64,000 nucleotides of DNA from Archegozetes longisetosus (GCA_018873245.2 JAEMBT020000010.1:1-64000), one strand, 5' to 3'. Shown: positions 10,785 to 20,815, numbered from the stretch's first letter. The notes: generated by a model from the letters alone, not told the origin. Made by a program: numbers and translations.

Positions 10785-11444
10785 CTAGAGTTGTGAAGAA
10801 TTTCGAGCCCTTAAAGTATCAATTGTGTCGTCAGTTCTAGGTAATGGATATATATCTAATTTTGTTATAGAGTTCAACTTTCGATAATCTATGCAGAATC
10901 TATAATCACCATTCTTCTTCAACACCAGTACAACTGGAGAGCTATACGGCGATTTAGACTCTCTAATTATATTAGATTCAAGCATTTCTTTTATTTTATC
11001 TCTAATAATGGCCTTTTCTTTGGGAGATGTTTTATAAGGAGAACAGTGAATGGGTTTATTATCACCTGTATCGATTTGATGAACTACTTTATCAGTTTGA
11101 GTCAACAATTTAATATCACTGGCAAATAAGTCGATGTATGAATTTAAAAATTTTCTTATAATTATACTTTGATCGTTATTCAAGGTAGACTCAATGTCTA
11201 ATTGGTCTATAATAGTTTCGTCTTTTTCTGAATTATAATTATTCTCAATAATCTGCTTATCGATAGATTTACTTTCATTTTTAAAATTATTCTCATTTAT
11301 AACCATCATATTAAATATAGTTTCACTAGAATTGTCCAAAGATTCAATTATTCCAATTACCGTGTTTTTGAAAATTTTAATTAACTTTTTAGAAACGTTA
11401 GATACTGGAATTATAGTTAACTTTTTATCAAATTCACTAAGCAT
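10785..11444 (-). pseudogene. reverse transcriptase, N-terminal part (Ty3 copy 1)
   Basis: The frame contains HQIDTGDNKPIHCSPYKTSP and the RT entry motif SPYSSPVVLVLKKNGDYRFC followed by IDYRKLNSIT, typical of Ty3 RT motif 1. It overlaps the protease frame by 28 bases, and the junction looks like a one-base shift. It ends in a stop where motif A should follow. Confidence 0.85.
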
Positions 11445-12016
11445 TTTGGTGCATAAACTCCTAGAATGCCCATTATAAAATTTTTTGGTTCGAAAATTCC
11501 TTCGTTCATTTCTGAATTTGTCTCAGCGGATACCCATGTAATCATTTCTGGTGTCAATTCTGTTGTTTCAGAAATGAACATGAGTGGAAGTTTATTTTCA
11601 TTATTAATATGCGGATATTGTTCTGGTAATTCTGGAAATTCATTTGTGAATTTAATGGTAAGCTTTGCTTTTCGGCAGTAATCTAAGCCTAACAATACTG
11701 GTGAAACTATACCTTCTATTAACCATAATTTTATAGGAATTGTAGAATTTTGATATTCAATTATTGTTTCGACAAATCTGTTCAATTTTATGCTTAAATT
11801 ATTTGGTAAATTTGCAAGTGGTCCTGAAGTCTCATAAATAGGTAGAGAAAGCATTTTAGCAATTTCAGGTCTAATGAAACTAACGCCGGCACCTGTATCG
11901 ATTCCTGCATTAATGTTTACTCCACCTATTTTAGCCTGTATAATCAGAATATTTTTACTCATTTGATTTAAAGGGATTTTTAAATTTATCGACTTCTGAC
12001 CCTTTCCAGAAGCCAA
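11417..12016 (-). pseudogene. aspartic protease region (Ty3 copy 1)
   Basis: The retropepsin active site is present as GIDTGAGVSFI, and the flap-distal LLGLDYCRKA box follows, so the protease domain itself is complete. About 100 further residues lead into the RT frame. The ORF starts at a Met after the damaged zinc knuckle and is not in frame with gag. Confidence 0.85.
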
Positions 12017-12049
12017 ATTTAGTTTTCCTGATTAGTGAATATATTTCTG

Positions 12050-12125
12050 TTTCTTCTTGGGCAAAATCTCATGACATGTCCAGATTTGTTGCATTCAAAG
12101 CTAATTGGGTTCCCATTGTGATCTC
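12050..12125 (-). other. degenerate CCHC zinc knuckle of gag (Ty3 copy 1)
   Basis: On the minus strand the sequence reads SFECNKSGHVMRFC. The expected CX2CX4HX4C pattern is met except that the first Cys is Ser (AGC). It lies between the gag and protease frames, which are no longer joined. Confidence 0.6.
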
Positions 12126-12273
12126 TAGTAGGTCTATTAATTTTATTATTATTTTGTCTGACATTATTGCTTGGCCTCATATTACTACTACTGGACCTAT
12201 TTTTGTTTGGTCGATTGTTTTTGAATGAATAGCTTGGTCTTGAACTAGTATATTTGTTATTTAGACGACTATT

Positions 12274-13494
12274 TTAATTTAAACTATTATTTGATTCGAG
12301 GTTGATTAACTTGTTTTGTAAGATCTCGAATTTATCATTGATCGATTGTAAAAATCTATTTTGTTTGTCTGTCTGTACATTGTCTGTATGGATTGATTCA
12401 GGTTCTGACACATGGACCTGGTTTAAAATAGTAGATTTCCAACCTGGCCTCGCATTGGCCATATATATGCCTTCATCGTGTGATTGCAAGTTTTCCCATA
12501 ATGTCGCAAGCGTTTGTGGTTTCATAGGATATATCTTTTCAAAAAGTGATGGTTTCAATCCTTGAATAACATAATGAACTATCTCTTTTTCAGACATATT
12601 TGGATTTAGTTTCCCGCATAGATCGATTATATCCAGATAATAATCTACTAGTTTTTCATCTAATCTCTGCTGTCTATTCTTTAATTCTGTTTCAATGGCT
12701 GTTTTATCACTTGGGTTAAAGTATCTTTCTAATTGTTTTCTAGCGTTAGCCCAATTTGTACTACCTGGTACAATCGAGCATGCTTTATAGCATTTGAAAG
12801 CATTTCCTTCGAGAAAAGCGGCTAGTTTTTGGACTTGTTGCTCTTCTGACCAATTATTACATGCTGCAATAGCTTCATATCTATCCAACCAATTGGTTAA
12901 ACTCTCTTTTCCGTCACCCTTGAAAATCGAGGGACAAATTGTTCCCGAACTAGCCATTTTTGTTCTAGGAGGTATCGGAGGATTTAATGGGTTTTCAACA
13001 CTTATAGAAGTCGCAGCAACTGGAGAGACAATACTATTAGTAAGTAGTGATGGTTTGGGAATGGGGGTACTCGTAAAAATATTTCTTCCTAATAGTGAAG
13101 GTCTAGTTACATTCGGTAAAATAGGAAGACCTAGGTATGTAGGCGAAGACGATGTTTGTGTTTTGGAAATTAATGGATTGTCTAAAGTTAAGCTTTTAAC
13201 TTCGGTGTCTATTGGGTCTTCAATGAAACTAGAGTAAGAAGAATTTTCTTCTTTTGGAACTGATGTTAACAGTTCTAAATTTTGCAAATGAGCTTTTTCT
13301 CTATTTAATTGAACCTTTTGTAAATCGAAATCTAAATCTGGAGACTCATATGAAGACTCTGATTTGCTTTCAACACTTACCTTTTTTGGTTTTTCACTGC
13401 CTTTGCTCCCTATATTGAAATCGTTTGCGAAATCACGCGAAAGCTTCACGTTCTTTTTTTGATCAATTCTTTCTAACAAAAGAAATTTTTGCAT
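12274..13494 (-). CDS. gag-like protein, 406 aa (Ty3 copy 1)
   Basis: The ORF starts MQKFLLLERIDQKK. It has a polar, Ser/Pro-rich N-terminal 170 residues followed by a retrotransposon gag domain (about residues 185-345) with FKGDGKESLTNWLDRYEA and LERYFNPSDKTAIETEL. The capsid-like domain is complete, but the zinc knuckle is outside the frame. It is the most intact gene of this element. Confidence 0.85.
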   Translation of the reverse strand: MQKFLLLERIDQKKNVKLSRDFANDFNIGSKGSEKPKKVSVESKSESSYESPDLDFDLQKVQLNREKAHLQNLELLTSVPKEENSSYSSFIEDPIDTEVKSLTLDNPLISKTQTSSSPTYLGLPILPNVTRPSLLGRNIFTSTPIPKPSLLTNSIVSPVAATSISVENPLNPPIPPRTKMASSGTICPSIFKGDGKESLTNWLDRYEAIAACNNWSEEQQVQKLAAFLEGNAFKCYKACSIVPGSTNWANARKQLERYFNPSDKTAIETELKNRQQRLDEKLVDYYLDIIDLCGKLNPNMSEKEIVHYVIQGLKPSLFEKIYPMKPQTLATLWENLQSHDEGIYMANARPGWKSTILNQVHVSEPESIHTDNVQTDKQNRFLQSINDKFEILQNKLINLESNNSLN

Positions 13495-13499
13495 TTTTC

Positions 13500-13737
13500 A
13501 CTTCAAAGTTATTTAATATATGTATATATATTAAGAACATGTTTTCACTTTCAAATTAGAACACTAAATTATTTGAGTTATAAGTTTCGCTAACTAAAGA
13601 TTTTGTTTATATAAGATAACTTAAGTAATCTGTGCTTTAGGTGTTTTATCATCTACTTACTAATCTGGCAATAAACCTAATATTTACAAATCTAGCTACT
13701 ATTTACATAAAAACTAAATAATATTTTTCTATTTCAC
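13500..13737. other. upstream of the Ty3 gag; LTR not identifiable
   Basis: This AT-rich stretch should hold the leader and 5' LTR of Ty3 copy 1, but there is no second copy in the window to delimit it, and no convincing tRNA-complementary primer site is visible. Confidence 0.35.
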
Positions 13738-14170
13738 AATATTAATCAATGTACAGTATATCCTCTTCACTCCGCGTCAGTCCTCTGCTAAGGTAGAACT
13801 CCTTCTATCTTCTCCTTCTATGGACAAGGAGTGAAAGAGTCGCGCGCGAAGCTATACCTACTTATATAGGCAATTTAACGATATTAACGTTAAGACGATA
13901 ATTTGATAATAGAACGATTCTCTGCTTTGTGATTGGTTCGACGTCAGTAGAGAATAGAGATGAATCGATATTATCGTTCTCTTGTGCACGCTGATATCTT
14001 TAATTTGTGAACGATAAAATCGTCAAATTGCCTATAAAAATAGGTATAGCTTCACGCGCGACTCTTCACTCCTTGTCCATAGAAGGAGAAGGTAGAAGGA
14101 GTTCTACCTCTGCAGAAGGCCGACGCGGAGTGAAGAGATATAATGCATATTGTGTAATATATAATATATA
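13738..14170. repeat. palindromic promoter-hairpin cassette, copy C (complete)
   Basis: The left arm is about 13750-13900 and the right arm about 14010-14150, in inverted orientation. Both carry the 75-base block and a TATA-like box; in the right arm the box reads CCTATAAAAATAGG. The core contains GATTGGTTCGACGTCAG and the ACGATATTAACGT palindrome on the left. The core is shorter than in copies B, E and F. Confidence 0.85.
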
Positions 14171-14399
14171 ATATATAACGACGTGGATCATAGAAGCCAA
14201 TTTAATTTTTAACTTATTCGCCTCTTCATACAGTTTACAAGTTAGAAATTTTTTCGTGGGAGACATTACACGGAAGTTTTAGTAAACGATTGTACGTTCT
14301 CGACAATAATTGTCGATTCTAAAAATTTTATTCTTTTAGCATAAGAGATTGTCGACATTAGATTTTCTCTACGCTTTTTTATAGCCATAAGCGTCACTC

Positions 14400-14450
14400 A
14401 GCGACACTTATAAAGGCGACGATTCAAGATATTCAAGTTATTCGCTATTA
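14400..14450 (+). promoter_or_regulatory. TATA promoter with TATAAAGGCGAC core
   Basis: TTATAAAGGCGACGATTCAAG at 14409-14429 lies about 38 bases before the ATG at 14450. The same core with one extra A, TATAAAAGGCGACTCGATT, precedes the ubiquitin-like gene at 18325 at a similar distance. A shared core and spacing at two loci suggests a promoter class of the virus-like genes. Confidence 0.5.
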
Positions 14451-14554
14451 TGGTTTATAAAATAATTTTAAAAATGAATGTGAAAAGTGAAGACTTGGGC
14501 CTCCATATATCTCAGTCATATCCTGTTATTACTGAGCATAAGATTGATAATTAA
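14450..14554 (+). CDS. short ORF, 34 aa
   Basis: The ORF MVYKIILKMNVKSEDLG to TAA at 14552-14554 is supported mainly by the promoter-like TATAAAGGCGAC upstream. It could be a small viral gene or the remaining 5' end of a longer one. No family recognised. Confidence 0.3.
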   Translation: MVYKIILKMNVKSEDLGLHISQSYPVITEHKIDN

Positions 14555-14559
14555 GAGCT

Positions 14560-15030
14560 TTCTCAGAAACGCACTCCTGAGTTATAGAACTCGAAAAAAT
14601 TTGACGTCCGAAAACTTATCTATAAAACTTATGTTTTATTCAAGTTTACAATGAATCATTTATAAAGTATTTCTATATCATTATTAGTTTTTATTTATTT
14701 TAAAGTTAATAATGTGTTTATTTATGTTTTAATACTGTAATAAAATGGAAGGAAAATTTGTTTTGAGCTTGAAAGATTTTAGTTTGGAGAATAAATTCTC
14801 TAATAGCTGTTGTAACGACAATAACATCCTCTGTATACGATTGTTTAGCGTTTGAGTTGTAAAAGTTTATAAATCAATCTGAAGAAACATTTGCTTTTCA
14901 TGTTATTCGGAGTTTGAACTCAACTGACGACGTAAATCTATTTCAAATGGATAGATAGTAATTTGAATCCTTAAATTTGAAAAAAGCATATAACTACAAT
15001 GAAAGCAGTAAACAAATTGAGAAACTTAAA
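14560..15030. repeat. non-coding; contains a degraded hr-like unit
   Basis: From about 14755 to 14935 the sequence resembles the repeat cluster at 18.9-19.5 kb in the same order: GAGCTTGAAAGATTTTAG, GTAACGACAATAACATC (a degraded palindrome), ACGATTGT, then AAAGTTTATAAATCAATC. I see no gene. Confidence 0.45.
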
Positions 15031-15690
15031 TTAAATAGAAACTGGTGTTAGTGATATTGGATCAAATGATGCCCAAATATGTTTTGAAATAAAGTCTTCT
15101 CCTTGTATTATTGAGACAATTTCCATTAAACATCTTTCCAAACAATCTTTTGAATTAGTTTGTGAACCAAATCCCATTTTTACAATCTCATTATTCATCT
15201 TTTTAAATGCGTCAATAATCATAGAGACTGGTCTTTTATCCGCGATTTGGTAGTCTAACGGATCCCAATAGTAATCTATAGCAATATAGGCGTATATGCA
15301 TTAGTATTTCACAGAAATAAGTGGTTATATTTTACAGTAGCGGCTCTCCATCTCGTTAACAACGATAAAGACTACTCCGTGGGAATCTTTAGAACGCTCC
15401 GTACCATAAAGGCCTTTCGAAGTCGCCAATAAAAAAAATTAACACAGAGTGTTTACGAGACAACAAAGATATTTTGTCTACCAAACACCGGACTGATGTA
15501 GCTAAGAAGTACTTTTCGGACGGATATAATTTCTGAAATAACTTCCAATCTCTACCAATAGGATTTCCATCAATTTTGTCGTAAAGCACAATGTGTTGTG
15601 GTATCGAATCCTGGATTTGAGAATAAAAATCTTTGAAAAACTTCAACTCGTTTACCAAAAAGTCAAAGCGATTTTCCCTAAAACATAATA
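15031..15690 (-). pseudogene. decayed gene exon(s), unrecognised
   Basis: Two minus-strand frames (15658-15389 with VNELKFFKDFYSQIQDSI, and 15222-15031 with MIIDAFKKMNNEIVKMG) flank about 160 bases with stops. A splice-acceptor-like TTATTATGTTTTAG ends at about 15680 just before ENRFDFLVNELKFF. A donor-like GTGAGC about 60 bases further upstream suggests a short intron between this and the chromodomain frame at 15768-16270. If so, this is a decayed intron-containing gene, unlike its intronless neighbours. Confidence 0.4.
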
Positions 15691-15767
15691 ATCATTAATA
15701 TATTACATAAGGCATCTATCCAATACCCATAAAAGCTCACGATTCGTGAAAATCGTCTATTTTCTTC

Positions 15768-16270
15768 TTATTTGACCAACAAAGCCTGTAAGATGCCAAC
15801 TAGAGAGTTATTCGCCTCCGCTTTGTTTGGAGATTGTTTTGTATTTCGAACGTAGTCTTCGAAGTCACTTAATCTTTGTGCAGAAGATCTTAATGTGTAT
15901 TTAGACGATCCAATACCAGTTTGATAATCGGGATTTTTAAACGCAAAAAATGTCGCCGTTTGGCCAATATTAGTTTTCGGTTCAATGGTATTATATTTGT
16001 CTTCCCAACCAGTCCATCGAACCAAATAACGACAAACCCATTTCTTATTAATGAGCGCACGGACTTCTCCACATACACTATGCACATAGTTTCCCCGTTC
16101 CTGGTGGGGCCTGGATGTAAAAACTTATCAAATCGTTCATTTAACTGTGGCAAAGGTTCAAATAGTTGAACATCATATTCAATATCAAATTTGGCACCAA
16201 CTAATAATGCAATGGAATGAATATTACTGGAATCACTTTCATTAGCACAAGTCGAAGCTATGTCGCACAC
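15768..16270 (-). pseudogene. chromodomain protein fragment
   Basis: Two overlapping minus-strand frames (16270-15890 and 16085-15768) join across a small shift near 16060. The second reads VCRYLVRWTGWEDKYNTIEP, with the aromatic cage and WEP-like ending of a chromodomain in which Trp is replaced by Ile (TIEP). The tail is basic. Chromodomains bind methylated histone tails; here the gene is broken. A second, better chromodomain gene lies inside the retroelement at 49760-50304. Confidence 0.55.
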
Positions 16271-16511
16271 TGAAAGAAAAATTTCGTGTCAAACTCCTCT
16301 TTTGAATTTCAAGAACTGCGCAGTATCAGATCTTCAATTACTCCAAAGCAAAGTATTACGTCATAATTTCGTAACTACAAGATCTCTGGATCTAATTATA
16401 TGCCGAAGGAACTCATTAGAACCAACAATTAGTGTCGAAGAATGGTTTGCAAAACATTCGTAATCATATGGTTAATTGAATTTTAAAGAGTGATACTCAA
16501 AATTTCGGAAC

Positions 16512-16725
16512 CTCACGGCTCTTGAAGCACTCGTCCGATATGCTTAAGACATATTTCTGGAAACTATGTACAAAAATCTTTCAAACGATATATATATCAT
16601 TGATGTTCATCGGTGGACCTACTGGAACAGATAATGATATGTACATCGTTTCAAAGGTTTTTGCACGTAGTTTCCAGAAATAACTTATAAGTCTTAAGCA
16701 TATCGGACGAGCGCTTCAAGAGCTG
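16512..16725. repeat. palindromic repeat, about 90-bp arms
   Basis: The left arm (16512-16600) and right arm (16635-16725) are inverted copies. The shared words include CGTCCGATATGCTTAAGAC and TTTCTGGAAACTA on the left, with their reverse complements on the right. The loop is about 35 bases. It is probably a small MITE. Confidence 0.8.
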
Positions 16726-16989
16726 CTTCGAAGGAAAAATTGCGAGTTTGAACAAAACTCTAGCGACAATTACATTATCAATCTTCAATCAAGCATCTAT
16801 GTATACAATAAATCACGTCATAGTTCTGAAAAAAGGATACGAGTTATTTAATTTTCCCTTGATCTAATTTTTTAAACATTTTTTCACAGTCTGCTTCAAG
16901 TTTTATGCATATCTGGAAAAAAAATTATACTTGTCCCAGTTAATAAAATTTTATTTATTAAATAGTTTAAATTTGTGTTAAAACGACGT

Positions 16990-17760
16990 TCACTATAACC
17001 GCGCAACTTGTTACTAGCACTACATAGCATGTTATATACAGTACAACGTAGTTATTTTTTCGTGATAAAAAATTATATTTCCAGAAGGTTAGGAAGAATA
17101 AATTCAAGTTTATTTTGAACTTGTTTATGTTTAAAAATTATTTACGAATTTTAGAAGAAATTGAATCTAAAGAACATATTTTATCATGTTTTCTCACTCT
17201 GGCAGTGTTAGTAGCGTGTATATAGCATGCTTATACAGTGACTACAGTCTAACATATTTGCTCGTTACTGTTAAAAAAAAATTATATTTCCAGAAGGTTA
17301 GGACGGATAAATTCAAGTTTATTTTGAACATATTTACATTTCAAAATAATTTACGAATTTTTATATAAATTGAATCGAAGGAGTATTTTTATTATGTTTC
17401 ACAGGGTAAGTGGCGTGTAAACAGCATGCTTATACAGTGATTTTACAGTCTAACATATTTGCTCGTTACTGTTAATAAAATTATATTTCCAGAAGGTTAG
17501 GACGGATAAATTCAAGTATATTTTGAACTTGTTTATGTTTCAAAATAACTTACGAATTTTCAAAGAAATTGAATCTAAAGAACATATTTTATCATGTTTT
17601 CTTACTCTGGCAGTGTAAGTAGCGTGTATATAGTATGCTTATTGAATAAAAACCGTGATCATACAATATAACATAGTTTTTACTGATAATAAATTATTTT
17701 TCAATATAATTTACGAATTTTTAAATGAATTGAATCTAAGGAACGTTATTTTTATTGTTT
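16990..17760 (+). repeat. satellite-like tandem repeat, period about 200 bp
   Basis: Three good copies start at the phrase ATTTCCAGAAGGTTAGG (about 17077, 17285 and 17485), and a partial copy follows near 17680. Each contains AAATTCAAGT, TTTACGAATTTT, ATTGAATC and GCATGCTTAT in the same order. No gene is supported in the region; the ORF at 17186 lies inside the repeat. Confidence 0.85.
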
Positions 17761-17764
17761 AAAA

Positions 17765-18260
17765 CCTTTCCAAGTTCGACACCAGTGTTATTAAAATAAG
17801 ACACAAGAACACAATGTCGATCAATTTTATCTTTGTCGAGATTGCCGGAGGATAAAATAATAGAATATAGTTTTTACAGTAAAAATTATCATATTTTAGA
17901 AAATCAAGTCCATGAAACACTAACTGAGTATATCGTTCACAGAGAATTTTTCAATTGCCCATTAGAACTTATAAAATATGTAATAATGAATAAAATAAGG
18001 TAACATGTATATAATTCTCGCGTGTCCTTATATAAGAAAATAAAAACAAAATATCGGTCAGTCCTGTTTCTGAATTTGCAGATAAAATACTTTTTTTTCG
18101 AGGAAACAATGAAAAAATAAACAGACATTGGGAACTGTATTGCTTAATAATGCGTTTAAAACTGTCAACACCTGAAATATTTGATCTATCGAAGAAGTAC
18201 TGCCTTCAATTGAAAAAATATAAACGAATTTGTACAGAAATGATAGAGTCGTTAGCAGTC
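17765..18260. other. no gene seen
   Basis: The sequence is AT-rich and has stops in all frames apart from one 63-codon minus-strand frame of low-complexity Phe/Tyr/Ile composition, which I do not accept as a gene. Its right end holds the promoter of the next gene. Confidence 0.4.
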
Positions 18261-18261
18261 G

Positions 18262-18295
18262 ACGTTAATATCGTAAAACACTAATGAGTATAAAA
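18262..18295 (+). promoter_or_regulatory. palindrome plus TATA box before the ubiquitin-like gene
   Basis: ACGTTAATATCGT (18262-18274) is followed after 14 bases by TATAAAAGG (from 18289), 36 bases before the ATG. The palindrome is the same word found next to the TATATAAG boxes of the palindromic cassettes. Palindrome then TATA in the same order and at similar distance is the key link between the cassettes and virus-like genes. Confidence 0.6.
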
Positions 18296-18324
18296 GGCGA
18301 CTCGATTTCAATAAAAATTCAATC

Positions 18325-18746
18325 ATGTCGTCAAGAGTGCAGATAAGATGTGTTCATTATCCTACGGGAACTGGTTACATATTACGTCTAAATCCAAACA
18401 TTACAGTAAAAGAATTGAAAGTTAAAATCGCTGATAAATGGAGCGCCGACGAACGACTTGGTTTACAGCCACGTTTTCTTGAATTAGCTTACAAAAATCA
18501 AGATGTCGTAGACGAAGTAAGGCACTTGGAAAACGACGAAAGTACACTCGAGGCGGAGAAAATCAATTCAGGTGATACAATATACATACATGGCGGATTG
18601 GATAGATTCTATGATAATAAGTGGTACACAAAAAGAAAGATCAAGTAAATTTAGGATCCCCAGAAGACAGCAAACCTGAGAATAGTGAAGCTCTCGAAAA
18701 ATACATGAAGAGAATCGCTAATCCATATCCAGGAAAAAATTATTAA
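18325..18746 (+). CDS. ubiquitin-like protein, one C-terminal frameshift
   Basis: MSSRVQIRCVHYPTGTGYIL opens a ubiquitin-fold protein: beta hairpin, a helix around TVKELKVKIADKW, and a C-terminal strand GDTIYIHGGLD. As annotated the frame stops at 18648. One base earlier or later in the A-run at about 18631-18637, a second frame continues cleanly to TAA at 18744-18746 (SPEDSKPENSEALEKYMKRI), so the full protein would be about 140 aa. A broken paralogue lies at 25520-25707. The fold is confident; whether it is conjugated is unknown, since I do not see a clear C-terminal GG. It could be a host gene captured by the virus. Confidence 0.65.
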
Positions 18747-18915
18747 TGATAACTTTTATAAATATTTTATAAAAGATCGTATATAAATTGTTTAAGCAAT
18801 TAACAGAATAATCAAGAAAATGTGTATTTACTAAGAGAATAATAAAAAAGTATCTAACGGAAAGCTTCTAAGTCGCCAGGAATCTGAGAAAATTTTTCAC
18901 ATGGGAAACTTTATC
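18747..18915. other. short intergenic stretch
   Basis: AT-rich, with AATAAAA at about 18840, a usable polyadenylation signal for the ubiquitin-like gene. No gene seen. Confidence 0.35.
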
Positions 18916-19480
18916 TATTGACGATAATATCGTAATAGAATGTTCTGTCAATATTAGTTTAAACTTATTCGTATAGAATTTGCATTTAAGGAAAGTTCTT
19001 GTGTTTGAAGCTTTTGATTTTGGAAAATAAATTTAGCTCTTACTGTCGCTGTGTTAACGATAATATCGTCTGTAAACGATTGTGTATCTTTGAACTTGTG
19101 AAATCTATAAACTAATCAGAGCAAAATTTGTTTTTTTAATTTATTTTGAGTTAACTCTACATTGAGAACTGACGATATTATCGTAATAAAATCAGTTATG
19201 TCAACATTTCCAAGTTTAGAAAATGTTTTTTCTAACTGTCGTTGTACGGCAAGAACTATAATATCGTCTATAAACGATCGTGTATCTTTGAACTTGTTAA
19301 AGTTTATAAACTAAGCAGGAAAAAATTGTTTACTCTGAGTTTGAAACTCTATATTGCATTTCAACGATAATATCGTAAATCTCTTTAACTTAACAGTTAT
19401 TCTAGAAAGCTACAAACCAGAGGAAAACTTTTGATTTTAAAAATTTATACTATGGATTGACGATAATATCATATATTTTG
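18916..19480. repeat. hr-like cluster of imperfect palindromes
   Basis: Six copies of ACGATAATATCGT or one/two-base variants lie at 18921, 19057, 19172, 19255, 19365 and 19460, spaced 83-136 bases apart. Flanking words also repeat, such as TGTATCTTTGAACTTGT (about 19085 and 19285) and TTTATAAACTAA. The arrangement recalls baculovirus homologous regions, which are arrays of imperfect palindromes acting as enhancers and origins; that role here is inference. The same palindrome occurs at the ubiquitin-like gene promoter just upstream. Confidence 0.6.
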
Positions 19481-19489
19481 AGACGGTTT

Positions 19490-19855
19490 ACAGACCAAGC
19501 GGAAGTCGAATTTTCTGTGTAGGGAAATAAATTTTTAGCTACTGGTCGCAAGTTTTCTCGAGAGAAGTTATACGAAATTCCCAGATTCAACTTTCACAAA
19601 ACTTAACGAAAATAGATGAATACCCCCTATACTTGAACTTAACAATAAATGAAATTGTATCTAATGATTCTGATCATAATTATTGATATATATAATATAT
19701 ATTAATAATATAGATTATACAATATGAATTGTGTTACCTAATATTTGGGCATAGTTCACTTTGATCAAATTTATTTTAAAACTTGCAAACTCCAAAAAGA
19801 ATAGAATGGATTCAAAAAATAATCGGCTTCTGTGATTCGAGTGTATATTATTTTA
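19490..19855. other. no gene seen
   Basis: This AT-rich stretch includes a TATATA run near 19690. Stops occur in all frames at short intervals and no repeat family is recognised, except the AT edge that leads into the next cassette. Confidence 0.35.
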
Positions 19856-19859
19856 TATA

Positions 19860-20110
19860 TATTATACAATATGCATTAAATCTCTACACTCCGCGTCGGC
19901 CTTCTGCTAAGGTAGAACTCCTTCTACCTTCTCCTTTGGACAAGGAGTGAGAGTCGCGCGCGAAGCTATACTTTCTTATATAGTCACTTTAACGATATTA
20001 ACGTGACACTTGACGATAATTTGGCCAGAAAAACGACTTCTTCCTTTCTGATTGGGAGTGAAGGCAAAACGATCGTATCGTCAGTTTGAGTAGAGGAGTA
20101 AATATAAACC
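19860..20110 (+). repeat. palindromic cassette, copy D: hairpin arm on one side, protein gene on the other
   Basis: The left arm has the usual block (CTCTACACTCCGCGTCGGCC at 19884 through GGAGTGAGAG), TATATAAG on the minus strand and ACGATATTAACGT. After a CTGATTGGGAG box the core continues to ACGATCGTATCGT (20069-20081), then CAGTTTGAG and TATAAA (20103-20108). Where complete copies have a second hairpin arm, this copy leads into the 96-aa gene at 20162. It therefore looks like a divergent promoter with one RNA-like and one protein-coding side. Confidence 0.7.
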
Positions 20111-20161
20111 CGTTAGTATTGTTTGCGACTTCATCGCGTAAGGTTACATCAATTTTTTATC

Positions 20162-20452
20162 ATGAGACAATGCATACGCAATAGTTTACTTTCTACATTA
20201 GTGCCTGAATATCAAGGAGAGCCGTTAGAATGCCGCCTAAAACAACTGGACGACAAAGAGATGCAAGAATTGTGGCAGCTAATTGCACCACTTTCTTTAC
20301 CAGCAAATTTGAAGGCGACTATTGGTAAACGCGACGAATTTGTCTGGGCAATGGTGTTTGTAGATAGACGAACACTGCATGCAATTAGAGAAATATTACG
20401 ACTTGCAAACATGCCATGCGATTGTTGTGGAAACACTATTGAGAAAAAGTAG
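20162..20452 (+). CDS. hypothetical protein, 96 aa
   Basis: I chose the ATG at 20162 (MRQCIRNSLLSTLVPEYQ) because the open frame upstream of it begins with a non-ATG codon. The TATAAA at 20103 lies 54 bases before. The protein is intact, ends CDCCGNTIEKK, and has a leucine-rich middle (LWQLIAPLSLPANLKATIG). No family recognised. It is transcribed from the core of cassette copy D if the promoter reading is right. Confidence 0.55.
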   Translation: MRQCIRNSLLSTLVPEYQGEPLECRLKQLDDKEMQELWQLIAPLSLPANLKATIGKRDEFVWAMVFVDRRTLHAIREILRLANMPCDCCGNTIEKK

Positions 20453-20500
20453 GAGTGGGAGATCGATATTATTGTTAAAACTTACATATATACTGTATAT

Positions 20501-20815
20501 ATATACACCTGACGCAGAAATTAGGTTGACTCGCAAAATCTTTATAACTTTTGACTGGATGAACCGATTTTCAAAATTTTTTCACCAAATTAATCAAGAA
20601 TAAATGCAGTTTCTTAAAATTTAATGTAAATGTGATTTAATTTTTTCAAACCACTATAACTTTGTTATCTTGCTGAATATTCAAATTTCCTTCAAATCAT
20701 AGAAATTACATTTATTTTTCGTTAATTTGGTGAAAAAATTTTGAAAATCGGATTACAAAGTCAAAAGTTATAAAGATTTTGCGAGTCAACCTAATTTCTG
20801 CGTCATGTGTATATG
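20501..20815. repeat. long inverted repeat (MITE-like), about 120-bp arms
   Basis: The left arm (about 20501-20620) begins ATATACACCTGACGCAGAAA; the right arm (about 20680-20815) is its reverse complement ending CTGCGTCATGTGTATAT. The words TTAGGTTGACTCGCAAAATC and TTTATAACTTTTGACT are perfect in both arms. A fragment resembling the inner part recurs near 31.33 kb. It sits about 65 bases before the DNA polymerase start, so it may have separated that gene from its promoter. Confidence 0.88.

Larger units (their letters stand above)
9190..13500 (-). mobile_element. truncated Ty3/gypsy retrotransposon
   Basis: Minus-strand order is gag (13494-12274), a damaged zinc knuckle (about 12120-12060), protease (12016-11417), reverse transcriptase and RNase H (11444-9538), and the start of integrase (about 9540-9190). 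This is the standard Ty3 order. The integrase stops inside its catalytic core, and no LTR pair is visible. All pol reading frames are linked by single-base shifts, so the copy is dead but not ancient. Confidence 0.9.

Noticed and set aside
12302-13237. Plus-strand ORFs opposite Ty3 gag
   Set aside because: They are antisense shadows of the 406-aa gag frame, with no motifs.
17186-17368. 60-codon ORF
   Set aside because: It lies wholly within the 200-bp tandem repeat and is not kept in the other units.
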